Both the position numbers and the translations under genes were made by a program. A stretch of DNA of 35,029 nt from Desulfurivibrio sp. Its GTDB lineage: Bacteria; Desulfobacterota; Desulfobulbia; Desulfobulbales; Desulfurivibrionaceae. The stretch's first letter is position 1. The number at the start of each line of letters is the position of its first letter. Shown one piece after another: positions 24,459 to 33,126 of this stretch. Below the pieces are notes generated by a model that worked only from the letters and a program-made list of their open reading frames with translations, ran no database searches and had not been told where the DNA came from. The stretch spans positions 1 through 35,029 of the forward strand of contig VMSS01000075.1 in NCBI GenBank assembly GCA_013791995.1, written 5' to 3'.

Positions 24459-25895
24459 TTAGAGCATGGAGATCGGGTTGTTCCGGGTCACCACCACGTT
24501 TTTCACCAGAATAATCTTGGGATCATCAAGACTTCTCGCCAACTGGGTAAGCGACTGAAACTCCTGACGAAACTGGACCAACTGGGTTCCGGTCAACTGG
24601 GAACGCGGCCGAAACTTGACATTGAAGGGGTTTGCAAACACACCGTTCTGCGCCATCCGGTAATCAAGATGCGGTCCGGTGGAGATACCGGTGGAACCGA
24701 CATAGCCAATGATCTGCTTTTGATAGACCTTGGCTCCGGCCTTAATATTACTGGCGAATCTGGAAAGGTGCCCATAGTAGGTCTTGTAGCCGCCGCCATG
24801 ATCAAGAATGATCTGCTTGCCATAGCCGCCCCTCCAACCGGCAAAATTCACCCTGCCATCGGAAGTGGCCATGATCGGGGTGCCTGTGGGAGCGGCAAGA
24901 TCAACGCCCAGATGGGGGCGAACGATGTTCAAAACAGGATGGTAACGATTATAAGTGAAACCTGATGAGACTCTGGCCATGGGCACTGGAGAGCGGATGA
25001 ATGATTCGCCGAGTTCGTAGCCTTTTTGATCGAAATACGCGGTCCCCCCATTGTCTCGACCAAAATAAAAAGCTTCAAGCTGCCCGACTTCTTTGCTGTC
25101 GTAGCGTGCCACCAAGATCTTGCCATAACCGACAAACTGGTTGTTCTTGTAGTATTTTTCAAAAACCAGCTCAAAGGTGTCGCCAAATCGGGTTTCGGTG
25201 TTGAAATCGATTTTTGAAGCAAAGATATCGGCAAAACTATAAATGAGCTTGGGATCTTCGCGAAAGGCCGAAAGCGCAGCAAAAAGCGAAGACTCAACCT
25301 TGCCCTGCAATTTGACGGTGCGGCAATCAAGGGCAACATCAAGTTTCTTGGCCCTGTAAGCCCCCTCGGCAGTGCGTTCTATGGCATGGATATCAAGAGG
25401 ACCTGATTCGTAGAGGCATTTGACCAACCCCCCATCGTCATCAAGAGTGAGGGTGTACCGGTCGTTTGGTTTCATATCCCGAAAATTCACCACGCCGTCA
25501 AAGGCGGAGATCACCGACTGCCGCACCTCTTCTTCAACCCCATTGGAACGGAAGGAAGAAGTCAGCGAATCTCCAGGACGGATCTCCCCGACAATCTCCC
25601 GCACGTTGGGCAAGAACTCCTCTGTTTCGACGGATGTGTACGAACTGACCCCAGGTGCGTCCGGAATGGGGTTGCCATCCACGGCATAGAGAAAAAAGGC
25701 AACAACCAGCGCGATGGAAACGCCGATGGTGAGAAAATGCGAGGTGTTCAAGAAAAAAACCAGATGCCTTTTCGTGTGGTTATGGAAGCGGGAAACTCCA
25801 CGGGAAAGGGCCGTGAGGCACGGCGGGCATAATCGGGAAAGGACAGCTTTGCACGTTTTGCGAAAAACGGTGGATATGTTGATTTCTTTTGCCAT
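24459..25895 (-). CDS. M23-family metallopeptidase (peptidoglycan endopeptidase, MepM-like)
   Basis: This is a periplasmic, membrane-anchored 478-residue protein. It has a basic cytoplasmic leader, one membrane helix (about 53-72), an OapA/LysM-like region (roughly 100-290) and a C-terminal LytM domain (about 310-425). The catalytic motifs are HLGVD (H328, D332), YYGHLS (H376) and PHLDYR (H409). The canonical HxH is here HxD, so D411 replaces the usual zinc histidine. The domain order matches MepM/NlpD-type cell-wall hydrolases that cut cross-links during growth. It precedes trmL by 4 bp. Its start at 25895 has only a weak ribosome-binding site. Confidence 0.9.
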   Translation of the reverse strand: MAKEINISTVFRKTCKAVLSRLCPPCLTALSRGVSRFHNHTKRHLVFFLNTSHFLTIGVSIALVVAFFLYAVDGNPIPDAPGVSSYTSVETEEFLPNVREIVGEIRPGDSLTSSFRSNGVEEEVRQSVISAFDGVVNFRDMKPNDRYTLTLDDDGGLVKCLYESGPLDIHAIERTAEGAYRAKKLDVALDCRTVKLQGKVESSLFAALSAFREDPKLIYSFADIFASKIDFNTETRFGDTFELVFEKYYKNNQFVGYGKILVARYDSKEVGQLEAFYFGRDNGGTAYFDQKGYELGESFIRSPVPMARVSSGFTYNRYHPVLNIVRPHLGVDLAAPTGTPIMATSDGRVNFAGWRGGYGKQIILDHGGGYKTYYGHLSRFASNIKAGAKVYQKQIIGYVGSTGISTGPHLDYRMAQNGVFANPFNVKFRPRSQLTGTQLVQFRQEFQSLTQLARSLDDPKIILVKNVVVTRNNPISML

Positions 25896-25910
25896 TCAAA
25901 ACTCTATTTT

Positions 25911-26027
25911 ATGAAGATTTATGCGGACACTCACGCATCCATCTGGGTAGCACACTGGATAAACATCTATTATGTAGCAAAATCGGGCAGGTATTACAAG
26001 TTTCTTTTGCATTTTTTCTATAATTAA
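25911..26027 (+). other. Possible 38-aa leader ORF upstream of lysC
   Basis: An ATG-to-TAA frame of 38 codons, unusually rich in Tyr, Trp, His and Phe, lies within the 318-bp gap before lysC. It has no ribosome-binding site and is not enriched in lysine, threonine or isoleucine codons, so it is probably chance. It is recorded because terminators follow it on the same strand. Confidence 0.15.
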
Positions 26028-26121
26028 TGATTCATCACAATCAAGAATGAAAATAACGTCCAAACAATTTGTTCGGTTGAAAAAAAAATAAAATTGATGC
26101 ACACTGCAAATTCGGGATTTT

Positions 26122-26157
26122 TCCGGCCCCAATACGTGCGGGGCCGGATATTTTTTT
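26122..26157 (+). terminator. Rho-independent terminator upstream of lysC
   Basis: A 9-bp stem (TCCGGCCCC paired with GGGGCCGGA, 9-nt loop) is followed by ATATTTTTTT. It points in the plus direction, yet no plus-strand gene lies upstream; the preceding gene runs the other way. It must therefore end a small RNA or attenuate a lysC leader. Confidence 0.85.
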
Positions 26158-26164
26158 AGACCCT

Positions 26165-26183
26165 CGCCTGACGGCGGTTTTTT
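26165..26183 (+). terminator. Second short hairpin with T run before lysC
   Basis: CGCC-TGAC-GGCG is followed by GTTTTTT, 8 bp after the first terminator and 31 bp before the lysC ATG. The stem is only 4 bp, so it is weak alone. It may compete or act in tandem with the upstream hairpin. Confidence 0.4.
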
Positions 26184-26213
26184 AACATTTTATCTCAGGA
26201 GCAGCAGGCAGCA

Positions 26214-27434
26214 ATGGCGTTAATAGTGCAGAAATTCGGCGGGACCTCAGTGGCTAACCCGCAAAAAATCAAAGCGGTGGCCGAACGGGTCATGGGCTAC
26301 AGCCGCAAGGGACACAGGGTGGTTGTCGTCCTCTCGGCCATGGCCGGCGAAACCAATCGTTTCGTCGATCTGGCCAACCAGATGCAGGCCATTCCCGACC
26401 CCCGTGAAATGGACATGCTCCTGGCCACCGGCGAACAGGCGACCATCGCCCTGTTCGCCATGGCGGTTAAGGACGCCGGGCTTAACGCGATTTCGCTTCT
26501 TGGCGATCAGGTAAAGATCACCACCGACCGGATGCATACCAAGGCCAGGATACAGACAATCGACTCGGATCTGATCAACCGCCACCTTGACGCCGGAAAA
26601 ATTGTGGTAGTGGCCGGTTTTCAGGGAGTCACCGAAGATGGCGATATCACCACTCTGGGAAGAGGCGGCTCCGACACCACGGCCGTTGCCTTGGCTGCCG
26701 CCCTGAAAGCCGATGAGTGCGAGATTTACACGGATGTGGAAGGGGTGTACACCACCGACCCCAACATCTGCTCCACCGCCAGAAAAATAGATCGTATTTC
26801 CTACGACGAAATGCTTGAAATGGCCAGTCTCGGCGCCAAGGTATTGGACATCCGCTCGGTCGGTTTTGCCAAACGTTACAAAGTACCTGTCCATGTTCGT
26901 TCCACTTTCACGGAAGCCGAAGGAACCTGGGTAGTAGAGGAGGATAAAGAAATGGAATCGAATCCGGTATCCGGAGTTACCTGCACCAAGAATGAAGCAC
27001 GCATCACCATCGCCAAGGTTCCCGACGTACCCGGCACCGCCTCGAAGATCTTCAATCCGATCACCAGCGAAGGCATAGTGGTGGACATGATCATCCAGAA
27101 TACTCGTGACGGCGCCCTCACCGACATGACCTTCACCGTGCCCCGCACCGATTATAAAAAAACCATGCAGATCATGGATCGGATCGTGGCCGAGATCGGG
27201 GCCGAAGGTGTGACCGGCGCCGAAAACATCGCCAAGGTTTCCATTGTCGGGCTAGGCATGCGCAACCATGCAGGCATTGCCTCCACCATGTTCAAGGTAC
27301 TGGCCCAGGAAGGGATTAATATCCTGATGATCAGCACTTCGGAGATCAAGGTCTCCTGTGTCATAGAGGAAAAATACACCGAACTTGCGGTTCGGGCCCT
27401 GCATGACGCCTTCGGGCTTGGAAAAGGCAACTAA
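26214..27434 (+). CDS. lysC: Aspartate kinase
   Basis: This enzyme phosphorylates aspartate, the entry step to lysine, methionine, threonine and diaminopimelate. The N-terminal kinase domain shows [39 protein letters not shown] and [14 protein letters not shown]. The C-terminal part (about 265-406) has two ACT domains, including [12 protein letters not shown] and the [18 protein letters not shown] block, which normally give feedback inhibition. At 406 residues it is the monofunctional LysC form. It sits 3 bp upstream of cimA, so translation is coupled. The 5' leader carries two terminator hairpins, suggesting control by attenuation. Confidence 0.97.
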   Translation: MALIVQKFGGTSVANPQKIKAVAERVMGYSRKGHRVVVVLSAMAGETNRFVDLANQMQAIPDPREMDMLLATGEQATIALFAMAVKDAGLNAISLLGDQVKITTDRMHTKARIQTIDSDLINRHLDAGKIVVVAGFQGVTEDGDITTLGRGGSDTTAVALAAALKADECEIYTDVEGVYTTDPNICSTARKIDRISYDEMLEMASLGAKVLDIRSVGFAKRYKVPVHVRSTFTEAEGTWVVEEDKEMESNPVSGVTCTKNEARITIAKVPDVPGTASKIFNPITSEGIVVDMIIQNTRDGALTDMTFTVPRTDYKKTMQIMDRIVAEIGAEGVTGAENIAKVSIVGLGMRNHAGIASTMFKVLAQEGINILMISTSEIKVSCVIEEKYTELAVRALHDAFGLGKGN

Positions 27435-27437
27435 AAC

Positions 27438-29030
27438 ATGGCACATCCAGTCGCTATCTACGACACCACCCTGCGGGATGGAACCCAGGCCGAGAATTTC
27501 AACCTCTCGGTGGAGGACAAACTGCGTATCACCCTGAAGTTTGATGAATTCGGGATCGATTTTGTCGAAGGTGGTTGGCCAGGCTCCAACCCCAAGGATG
27601 TGGAATATTTCAAAGAGATCCAGAATTACGATCTCAAACACACCAAGGTTACGGCCTTCGGCTCCACTCGGCTCTTCAGTAATCCGGCGGAGCAGGATCA
27701 TAATCTTAATGCTTTGATCGCTGCCAAAACTCCCGGGATCACCATCTTCGGCAAAACCTGGGATATTCATGTGCACGACGCCCTGCGCATCGAACTGGAT
27801 GACAACCTGCTGATCATCGAGGAGTCGCTGCGGTATCTGCGGCCCCATGCGCAATATCTTACCTATGATGCCGAACATTTTTTCGACGGTTTCAAGGCCA
27901 ACCCTGAATACGCCCTGACCACCCTGGATCGGGCTATTGCCGGGGGGGCCGACTGTCTTGCGCTCTGCGAGACCAACGGCGGCACCTTGCCCACCGAGCT
28001 TTCAGAGATCATTCAAGCGGTAAAAGCGCATCTGGCTGCGAAAAAGGTCGCGATCGCATTCGGAATCCACGCCCACAACGATTCCGAGTGCGCGGTGGCC
28101 AACTCCCTGATCGCCGTCTCTTTAGGAGCCACCCAGGTCCAGGGCACGGCCAACGGTTTTGGCGAGCGCTGCGGCAACGCCAACCTCACCTCGATCATGC
28201 CGGCCCTGGCATTGAAGATGGGCTACGAGTTTACGGCTTCGGCAAACCTGCACCGACTCAGCGAAGTTTCCCGATTTGTCTCCGAACTGGCCAATCTCTC
28301 CCCCAACAAATACCAGGCTTATGTTGGGCAGTCGGCCTTTGCCCACAAGGGCGGCATTCATGTCAGCGCCGTGCAACGCAACCCCCTGACCTACGAGCAC
28401 ATGGTGCCGGAAAAGGTGGGCAATGTGCGACGGGTGCTGATCTCGGATCTTTCCGGCAAAAGTAACGTGCTGGTCAAGGCGAAGAAGTTCGGTCTCGATC
28501 TGGACAGCAAGGATCCGGTGGTCAGCGCCATAGTCAAGGAGTTGAAAGATCTCGAGAATCAGGGCTTCCAGTACGAAGGGGCTGAGGCATCTTTCGAGCT
28601 GCTCATGCGTCGCGCCATGGGAACCCCGAAGAAATATTTTGATCTGCACGGCTTTCGGGTGATCAGCCAGAAATCTCCGGACGGCGTGCTTCAAGAGGAA
28701 GCCACCATCCGTTTGGCCGTGGGCGGAGAAGAGGTGCACACCGCAGCCCATGGCAATGGCCCGGTCAACGCTCTGGACAAATCGCTTCGCAAAGCGCTCA
28801 CCCAGTTCTATCCGAATCTCAAGGAGATGGAATTACAGGATTACAAGGTGCGGGTGCTGGCCAGCGAACACGGCACCGAGGCCAGAGTCAGGGTGCTGAT
28901 CGAATCCCGCGATCAGGACTCCATATGGGGCACGGTGGGAGTTTCTCCGGATATTATCGAGGCAAGCTGGCAGGCCCTGGTGGACAGCATCAACTACAAA
29001 CTCATGAAGGATGAGCGAAACAAGCAGTGA
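27438..29030 (+). CDS. cimA: (R)-citramalate synthase
   Basis: This enzyme condenses pyruvate with acetyl-CoA to (R)-citramalate, the start of the threonine-independent route to 2-oxobutyrate and isoleucine. The protein (530 aa) has the LeuA-like TIM barrel with [21 protein letters not shown], the metal-binding [27 protein letters not shown], and a C-terminal LeuA dimer regulatory domain (about 395-525). NFNLSVEDK rather than the isopropylmalate-synthase version, and the length, place it in the long citramalate synthase group (TIGR00977 type). It starts 3 bp after lysC and its end overlaps the comEA-like start by 20 bp. Confidence 0.95.
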   Translation: MAHPVAIYDTTLRDGTQAENFNLSVEDKLRITLKFDEFGIDFVEGGWPGSNPKDVEYFKEIQNYDLKHTKVTAFGSTRLFSNPAEQDHNLNALIAAKTPGITIFGKTWDIHVHDALRIELDDNLLIIEESLRYLRPHAQYLTYDAEHFFDGFKANPEYALTTLDRAIAGGADCLALCETNGGTLPTELSEIIQAVKAHLAAKKVAIAFGIHAHNDSECAVANSLIAVSLGATQVQGTANGFGERCGNANLTSIMPALALKMGYEFTASANLHRLSEVSRFVSELANLSPNKYQAYVGQSAFAHKGGIHVSAVQRNPLTYEHMVPEKVGNVRRVLISDLSGKSNVLVKAKKFGLDLDSKDPVVSAIVKELKDLENQGFQYEGAEASFELLMRRAMGTPKKYFDLHGFRVISQKSPDGVLQEEATIRLAVGGEEVHTAAHGNGPVNALDKSLRKALTQFYPNLKEMELQDYKVRVLASEHGTEARVRVLIESRDQDSIWGTVGVSPDIIEASWQALVDSINYKLMKDERNKQ

Positions 29031-29511
29031 TACCGGGAAAAAGGACCTGCGCCCTTTGGTGCTCGTCCTTTTCGCCCTGTGCATCCTGATCGCTGCCGCA
29101 TTCCGTGCGGGTTGGTTTTCCCTTCTTTCCGAACAACAACCCGCCGCCCCGCTAAAACTTGCCTGGTGGGATGGCTCCGTTGCCACCGGGCTCTATCGGG
29201 TGCCGACTGATTCCGTGTACCCGACGCGTAAAGAACAGGCACAATCCGAACCAACTTCCGCCCAAGAAAGCCAATCTTCGGGAACCCCCCCAGCCAGACT
29301 GGCCCCCCTGTTTTTCAAACCCATCCCCATCAATCAAGCTGATGAAGCACTGCTGACCACCATTCCGGGTATCGGCCCGGCATTTGCCCGGCGGATCATT
29401 GCATTCAGGAATCAGCAGGGCAGGATTAACGCCATTGAGGAACTGGATGCGGTGGAGGGTATTGGCCCGGCCAAGCTGAAGATTCTCAAGGCCAATCTTA
29501 CCGTTGATTAA
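29011..29511 (+). CDS. comEA: ComEA-like helix-hairpin-helix DNA-binding protein
   Basis: This 166-residue protein has an N-terminal membrane anchor (about residues 14-32, [19 protein letters not shown]), a low-complexity linker rich in Pro, Gln and Ser, and a C-terminal tandem helix-hairpin-helix domain (about 105-165): [23 protein letters not shown] and [15 protein letters not shown]. It is the ComEA type, which binds incoming double-stranded DNA at the cell surface or in the periplasm during transformation. No other competence genes are nearby. It overlaps cimA by 20 bp and is probably translated from the same message. A palindromic repeat with a T run follows. Confidence 0.85.
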   Translation: MSETSSDTGKKDLRPLVLVLFALCILIAAAFRAGWFSLLSEQQPAAPLKLAWWDGSVATGLYRVPTDSVYPTRKEQAQSEPTSAQESQSSGTPPARLAPLFFKPIPINQADEALLTTIPGIGPAFARRIIAFRNQQGRINAIEELDAVEGIGPAKLKILKANLTVD

Positions 29512-29533
29512 AACGTCCTCATAAAGCAGGTGC

Positions 29534-29619
29534 TTCGACAGGCTCAGCACGAACGGAAGTGTAGACACAACATACTGTCAGGAGGTACCGTTCGCCCTGA
29601 GCCTGTCGAAGGGGCTTTT
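29534..29619. repeat. Palindromic intergenic repeat, copy B, with terminator-like T run
   Basis: This contains the same 23-bp unit as 4980-5041, in the opposite arrangement: TTCGACA ends outward (29534-29556) and CCGTTCG inward (29588-29610), with 21 of 23 positions matching. Flanking AAGC and GGGGCTTTTTT extend the stem and give a T run in the plus direction, so it may terminate the lysC-cimA-comEA message. It lies between convergent genes, like copy A. Confidence 0.8.
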
Positions 29620-29639
29620 TTGAGCACATCAAGAATCTA

Positions 29640-30878
29640 CTACGCCTCAAAAAGTCGCCCCTGAACCAAACATTTCCCCAACTCCCGGTACACCTCCCGA
29701 AGCCGCGCCCTCTCAGGATTCTCGCCAAGCGCCCGGATAATCCTCCGGGACAACGGCCCCTGCGCAAGAATGGCCTCCACGCTCTCCTGGATAGCATGTC
29801 CGGCTCCAGCCAGTTCTTGAGCGCAATCCGAGTCAAGTTCCCGCCATAACTCTTTCGAAGTCATGGTGGCGTTCCTACCCCTGCCAAACAGAGCCAGGTA
29901 ACGGTGATCGTCGATCACCGTCTCTTCACCGTCCTTGATCGTTTTAACAAAAATCTCAGCCAGAGGTCCGGTTGTCGCCGCCTTCTGTTCCTCCAGCCCG
30001 GACCAACGCTCTTCAGTCAACCCCTTGAGCACCGCGCTGATCAGCACGCTTAAAGAAACGTCGGCCAACGGGCATTCCTGAATATCCAGAACCCGGATCT
30101 CAATGGCGTTGCGATCGAAGCGGGCGATAGCCCCCCGGGAGTTGAGCCATTCCGCTTCCAGAATCCCGTTCGGATCGTGGGACGCGATGTCACGGCGCAG
30201 GGGGGTGTATATCGCCTGCTCATAGTCGGCCTCACTGAAAACCGGCTCCGGGATCACCTGACTAGTAATGAAGGGAATACGTTTTTGATTGTTTCGGTAA
30301 TACTCCAATCGGGAGTCCAGCCACCCGGTAAGCGTGCCATCCACTGCGGGCGAGCTTGCGGCAATGGCGGGGAGGATGGGAACCAGCACCCGGATCGCCG
30401 CGTGCAAACGGCCGAACTCTTCGTCCGTGGCAAAACCCAGATTGAGATGGGTGGACTGCACATTGGACCAGCCATGGCCCTGGCAGTTGAAGATTAGGTT
30501 GTAGGTGTTGTAAATATCTTTGTTGCCGTGGGGCCAGAGGTGGGTTTCGGTGTGCGGGTCCATCCAGGGGTGCATGGCGGTAGGCAGGAGAATCGCCCCC
30601 TGTTCGTTTGCAAGCCGGGAGATTTCCTTAACCTCTTTCTGGAACTTCTCCACGAGCATCGGCAATCCGGAAACCGGACCGCTGTTTTTGATCTCGATAA
30701 CATGCAGGGCCAGCTCATTGGACCAGGCCATGATGCCGCGCTCAACCTCGTTGGTGACAACACCCGCTTTCTGTTGCAGAATACGATCGGCAATGGGTGC
30801 CACATCCAGGGTGTCCTCGCGGACCAGCATGTACTCCAGTTCAATCCCGAACTTTTTAAACAATCCGGACTGACTCAC
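29640..30878 (-). CDS. Glutamate-cysteine ligase family 2 (GCS2) COOH-NH2 ligase
   Basis: This carboxylate-amine ligase of the GCS2/YbdK fold (about 412 aa) uses ATP to join the gamma-carboxyl of glutamate, or a similar acid, to an amine. Recognised features are KFGIELEYMLV at the N-terminus, the HPWMDPHTETHLWPHGN segment, THLNLGF and the late AIEIRVLDIQECPLADV. Next to an ATP-grasp ligase and a C39-like peptidase it more likely builds an amino-acid conjugate than plain glutathione. The start is ambiguous between GTG 30884 and GTG 30878; I prefer 30878 because GGAGG then lies 9 bases upstream and the codon overlaps the previous stop as GTGA. It is the last gene of the four-gene cluster. Confidence 0.85.
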   Translation of the reverse strand: MSQSGLFKKFGIELEYMLVREDTLDVAPIADRILQQKAGVVTNEVERGIMAWSNELALHVIEIKNSGPVSGLPMLVEKFQKEVKEISRLANEQGAILLPTAMHPWMDPHTETHLWPHGNKDIYNTYNLIFNCQGHGWSNVQSTHLNLGFATDEEFGRLHAAIRVLVPILPAIAASSPAVDGTLTGWLDSRLEYYRNNQKRIPFITSQVIPEPVFSEADYEQAIYTPLRRDIASHDPNGILEAEWLNSRGAIARFDRNAIEIRVLDIQECPLADVSLSVLISAVLKGLTEERWSGLEEQKAATTGPLAEIFVKTIKDGEETVIDDHRYLALFGRGRNATMTSKELWRELDSDCAQELAGAGHAIQESVEAILAQGPLSRRIIRALGENPERARLREVYRELGKCLVQGRLFEA

Positions 30879-32356
30879 GCCCACAACCCTCCGCCCTTGC
30901 GCTCGTCAACCCTGCGGACAAACACCCGCATCAGTCGCAGATAGAGATCGTCTTTCAAAACCTTATCTTCCACCCCAGCATCGATATTGGGGTTGTCGTT
31001 GATCTCGATGAGATAGAAGCGATTGCCGATCTGTTTGATATCCACCCCGTAGAGCCCGTTGCCGATGAGAGCCGAACCCTTGAGCGCCAGCTTGATCAAA
31101 GCGGGAGGGCAATGTTCCACCGGCAGGGTCTCAGCCTCGCCATCGGTGAGCTTGCGCCCGTCCTGATCGCGCTTGATGATCTGCCAATGCTTCCTGGCCA
31201 TGAAATATTTGCAGGCAAAAAGCGGTTGCCGGTCAAAAACGCCGACCCGCCAGTCAAAGGTGGTAGGCATGAACTCCTGGGCGATAATCAACTCGGACTT
31301 CTGGAGCAGGGCCGTAACCTCTCGGGCCAGCTCTGTTTCATTCTCAACCTTTACAACCCCTTGGGAAAAAGAGCTGTCCGGTCTTTTGAGCACGCAGGGA
31401 AAGCCCAAATCCGCGCTGAAATGCTGCCAGTTGCCCTGATGCAGAATGCGGGTCTTGGGAATGGGAATCCGGTGCCGGGTAAAAATCTCGGCCAGAAACA
31501 CCTTGTTGGTACAGCGGAGGATGGATTCCGGATCATCGATCACCACCAACCCTTCGGCCACGGCCCTGCGCGCAAAACGATAGGTGTGGTGGAGGACGCT
31601 GGTGGTTTCCCGGATAAAAAGGGCGTCGAACTCGGCAAGCCTGCCGTAATCATCCTTCTGGATGAACTCGACGCCAAAGCCAACCGCCTCGGCACCCTTG
31701 ACCATTCGTTGCAAGGCCTTGGCATTGGAGGGTGCTTCCGCCTCTGCCGGGTCATGGAGAATGGCCAGATCGTAACGAGCGGTTCGCCGCCGGTGAAAAA
31801 TGCGATGCCGCCCCTTAAAATATTCACGGGCCATCTCCACCGCGAAATCGCGATGGTCCTCAGGAATATCGCTGGCCGCAATGGGAGTGATCCCACTCAG
31901 CTGCCATTTTCGCTCTTTTTCATTATGACTGAAACTGGCCCGCAGAAAGGGGGCCTGAAATATCTTGAACAGCTGCTGGGCAAGATTTTCGTGCCGTTTG
32001 GCCACATTATGGCCAAAATAGATACTCACCACGAATTCCGGCGATTTTATCTGACCCAGGCTCTGCTGAATAATCTGGTCCAGGTCATCGGAGGCGATGC
32101 GGATAATGGCCTGGGTCTTGAAATCCTGGATAGTGGCAACATCCGGCAAGGGCTTGTGCCCCCTGGCCGCAGCCAACAACGAGACATAATAGCCCGTGCT
32201 CTGGTAGCGATAGGATTTGCACAGGTTGAACACCCTGGCCGAGGTCATCTCCGCATAGGCGGCATCGGTAAGATACGCGCGGGCCGGAACGATCTCCACG
32301 TCGCTGATGGCAAGGGGCCAGTCCTTGGGGTCGTTGACAACAATCAGCACCTTCAT
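30875..32356 (-). CDS. RLAN-domain RimK-type ATP-grasp ligase
   Basis: This 493-residue protein has two parts. The N-terminal region (about 1-180, KVLIVVNDPKDWPLAI and FNLCKSYRYQSTGYYVSLLAAARG) matches the RLAN domain found ahead of RimK-like ATP-grasp enzymes. The C-terminal part (about 195-490) is an ATP-grasp domain with the phosphate-binding segment LKRPDSSFSQGVVKV, the adenine-binding region and the metal-binding LIEINDNPNIDAG. RimK relatives add glutamate or other amino acids to peptides or proteins; the acceptor here is unknown. It overlaps the C39-like gene by 4 bp (ATGA) and its stop overlaps the GCS2 start, so the three are translated together. Confidence 0.88.
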   Translation of the reverse strand: MKVLIVVNDPKDWPLAISDVEIVPARAYLTDAAYAEMTSARVFNLCKSYRYQSTGYYVSLLAAARGHKPLPDVATIQDFKTQAIIRIASDDLDQIIQQSLGQIKSPEFVVSIYFGHNVAKRHENLAQQLFKIFQAPFLRASFSHNEKERKWQLSGITPIAASDIPEDHRDFAVEMAREYFKGRHRIFHRRRTARYDLAILHDPAEAEAPSNAKALQRMVKGAEAVGFGVEFIQKDDYGRLAEFDALFIRETTSVLHHTYRFARRAVAEGLVVIDDPESILRCTNKVFLAEIFTRHRIPIPKTRILHQGNWQHFSADLGFPCVLKRPDSSFSQGVVKVENETELAREVTALLQKSELIIAQEFMPTTFDWRVGVFDRQPLFACKYFMARKHWQIIKRDQDGRKLTDGEAETLPVEHCPPALIKLALKGSALIGNGLYGVDIKQIGNRFYLIEINDNPNIDAGVEDKVLKDDLYLRLMRVFVRRVDERKGGGLWA

Positions 32357-33096
32357 GCAATCACCGTAGACGCCGTATGGCCATTACCTTTTTTTCTGCC
32401 GGGTTCGATGATGAGAAGATTGGCGTCATAGGTGACAATGCCCAGCAGAATCGCGCAGATGACCCGATCTATGGAGACCTCGTATTTCTGGCCTTCGGCC
32501 ATGGGGTTATCCATGTGCGGATCGGCGATGACCACCAGTCTGTCCGGCCTGTTATAGCCACAGAGAAGAACAAAATGGCCGGAAGGGTTGCCGCGCACGT
32601 CGTCATCCTCGCAGCGGTCGCCGTATTCACGCATGCTTCGGTAGAGATAGGTGGAACTTAAGCCGGTGAGCACCGGAATGGCCCGTTTCAGGTATTTGCG
32701 GAGCAGGGAAGGGGTGAGATCGGCGAAGCGGAGTTCCCCGCCGAGGTTGAGGAAGTTGAGATAGCCCCGGGTGGCAAGGTGGAGCTTTGCATCATCTTTG
32801 ACCTCCATCTGGGCCAGAAGCCGCTCCTCGATATAATCAGGCCCGTGTCCAAACCAGGTGGGATCGAAAACCTGCAGGTTATAGGTGTAGATCCGCGCCC
32901 GGTAACCGCGCCGCAGGGCATGACAGGCGAGGAAGACATCCAGGGTGCCGCCGGTTTCCAGGCTTTTCACCTCATCGATTACTTGAGCAAGGGGAGTTTC
33001 GTCACCGTAGTATTGATACACGGCATGGAGACAGGTGGGGCCGCAGGTAGTGTCGTCGGGCTGCGGCAGGATAGTGACGTCAAGGAAGGCTTCCAT
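32353..33096 (-). CDS. C39-like papain-fold cysteine peptidase
   Basis: This 247-residue stand-alone peptidase of the C39-like papain superfamily has all the expected catalytic residues: the oxyanion glutamine Q12 and nucleophile C18 in QPDDTTCGPTC, H174 in GHFVLLCGY and D192 in ADPH. There is no signal peptide, membrane helix or ABC transporter domain, so it acts in the cytoplasm and is not a bacteriocin-export peptidase in the usual sense. It probably cleaves, or acts as a transferase or amidase on, the product of the adjacent ligases. A perfect AGGAGGA site precedes the ATG. It lies 30 bp after the PHP gene and overlaps the ATP-grasp gene. Confidence 0.87.
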   Translation of the reverse strand: MEAFLDVTILPQPDDTTCGPTCLHAVYQYYGDETPLAQVIDEVKSLETGGTLDVFLACHALRRGYRARIYTYNLQVFDPTWFGHGPDYIEERLLAQMEVKDDAKLHLATRGYLNFLNLGGELRFADLTPSLLRKYLKRAIPVLTGLSSTYLYRSMREYGDRCEDDDVRGNPSGHFVLLCGYNRPDRLVVIADPHMDNPMAEGQKYEVSIDRVICAILLGIVTYDANLLIIEPGRKKGNGHTASTVIA

Positions 33097-33126
33097 GGTG
33101 GTATCCTCCTGGCAATCGTGCGAGGA

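Noticed and set aside
25896-26213. Lysine riboswitch upstream of lysC
   Set aside because: The conserved L-box blocks are not seen; only terminators and AT-rich sequence are present.
31112-32431. 439-aa plus-strand ORF
   Set aside because: It is fully antisense to the RLAN-ATP-grasp gene, which has clear motifs, and the product shows no recognisable domain.
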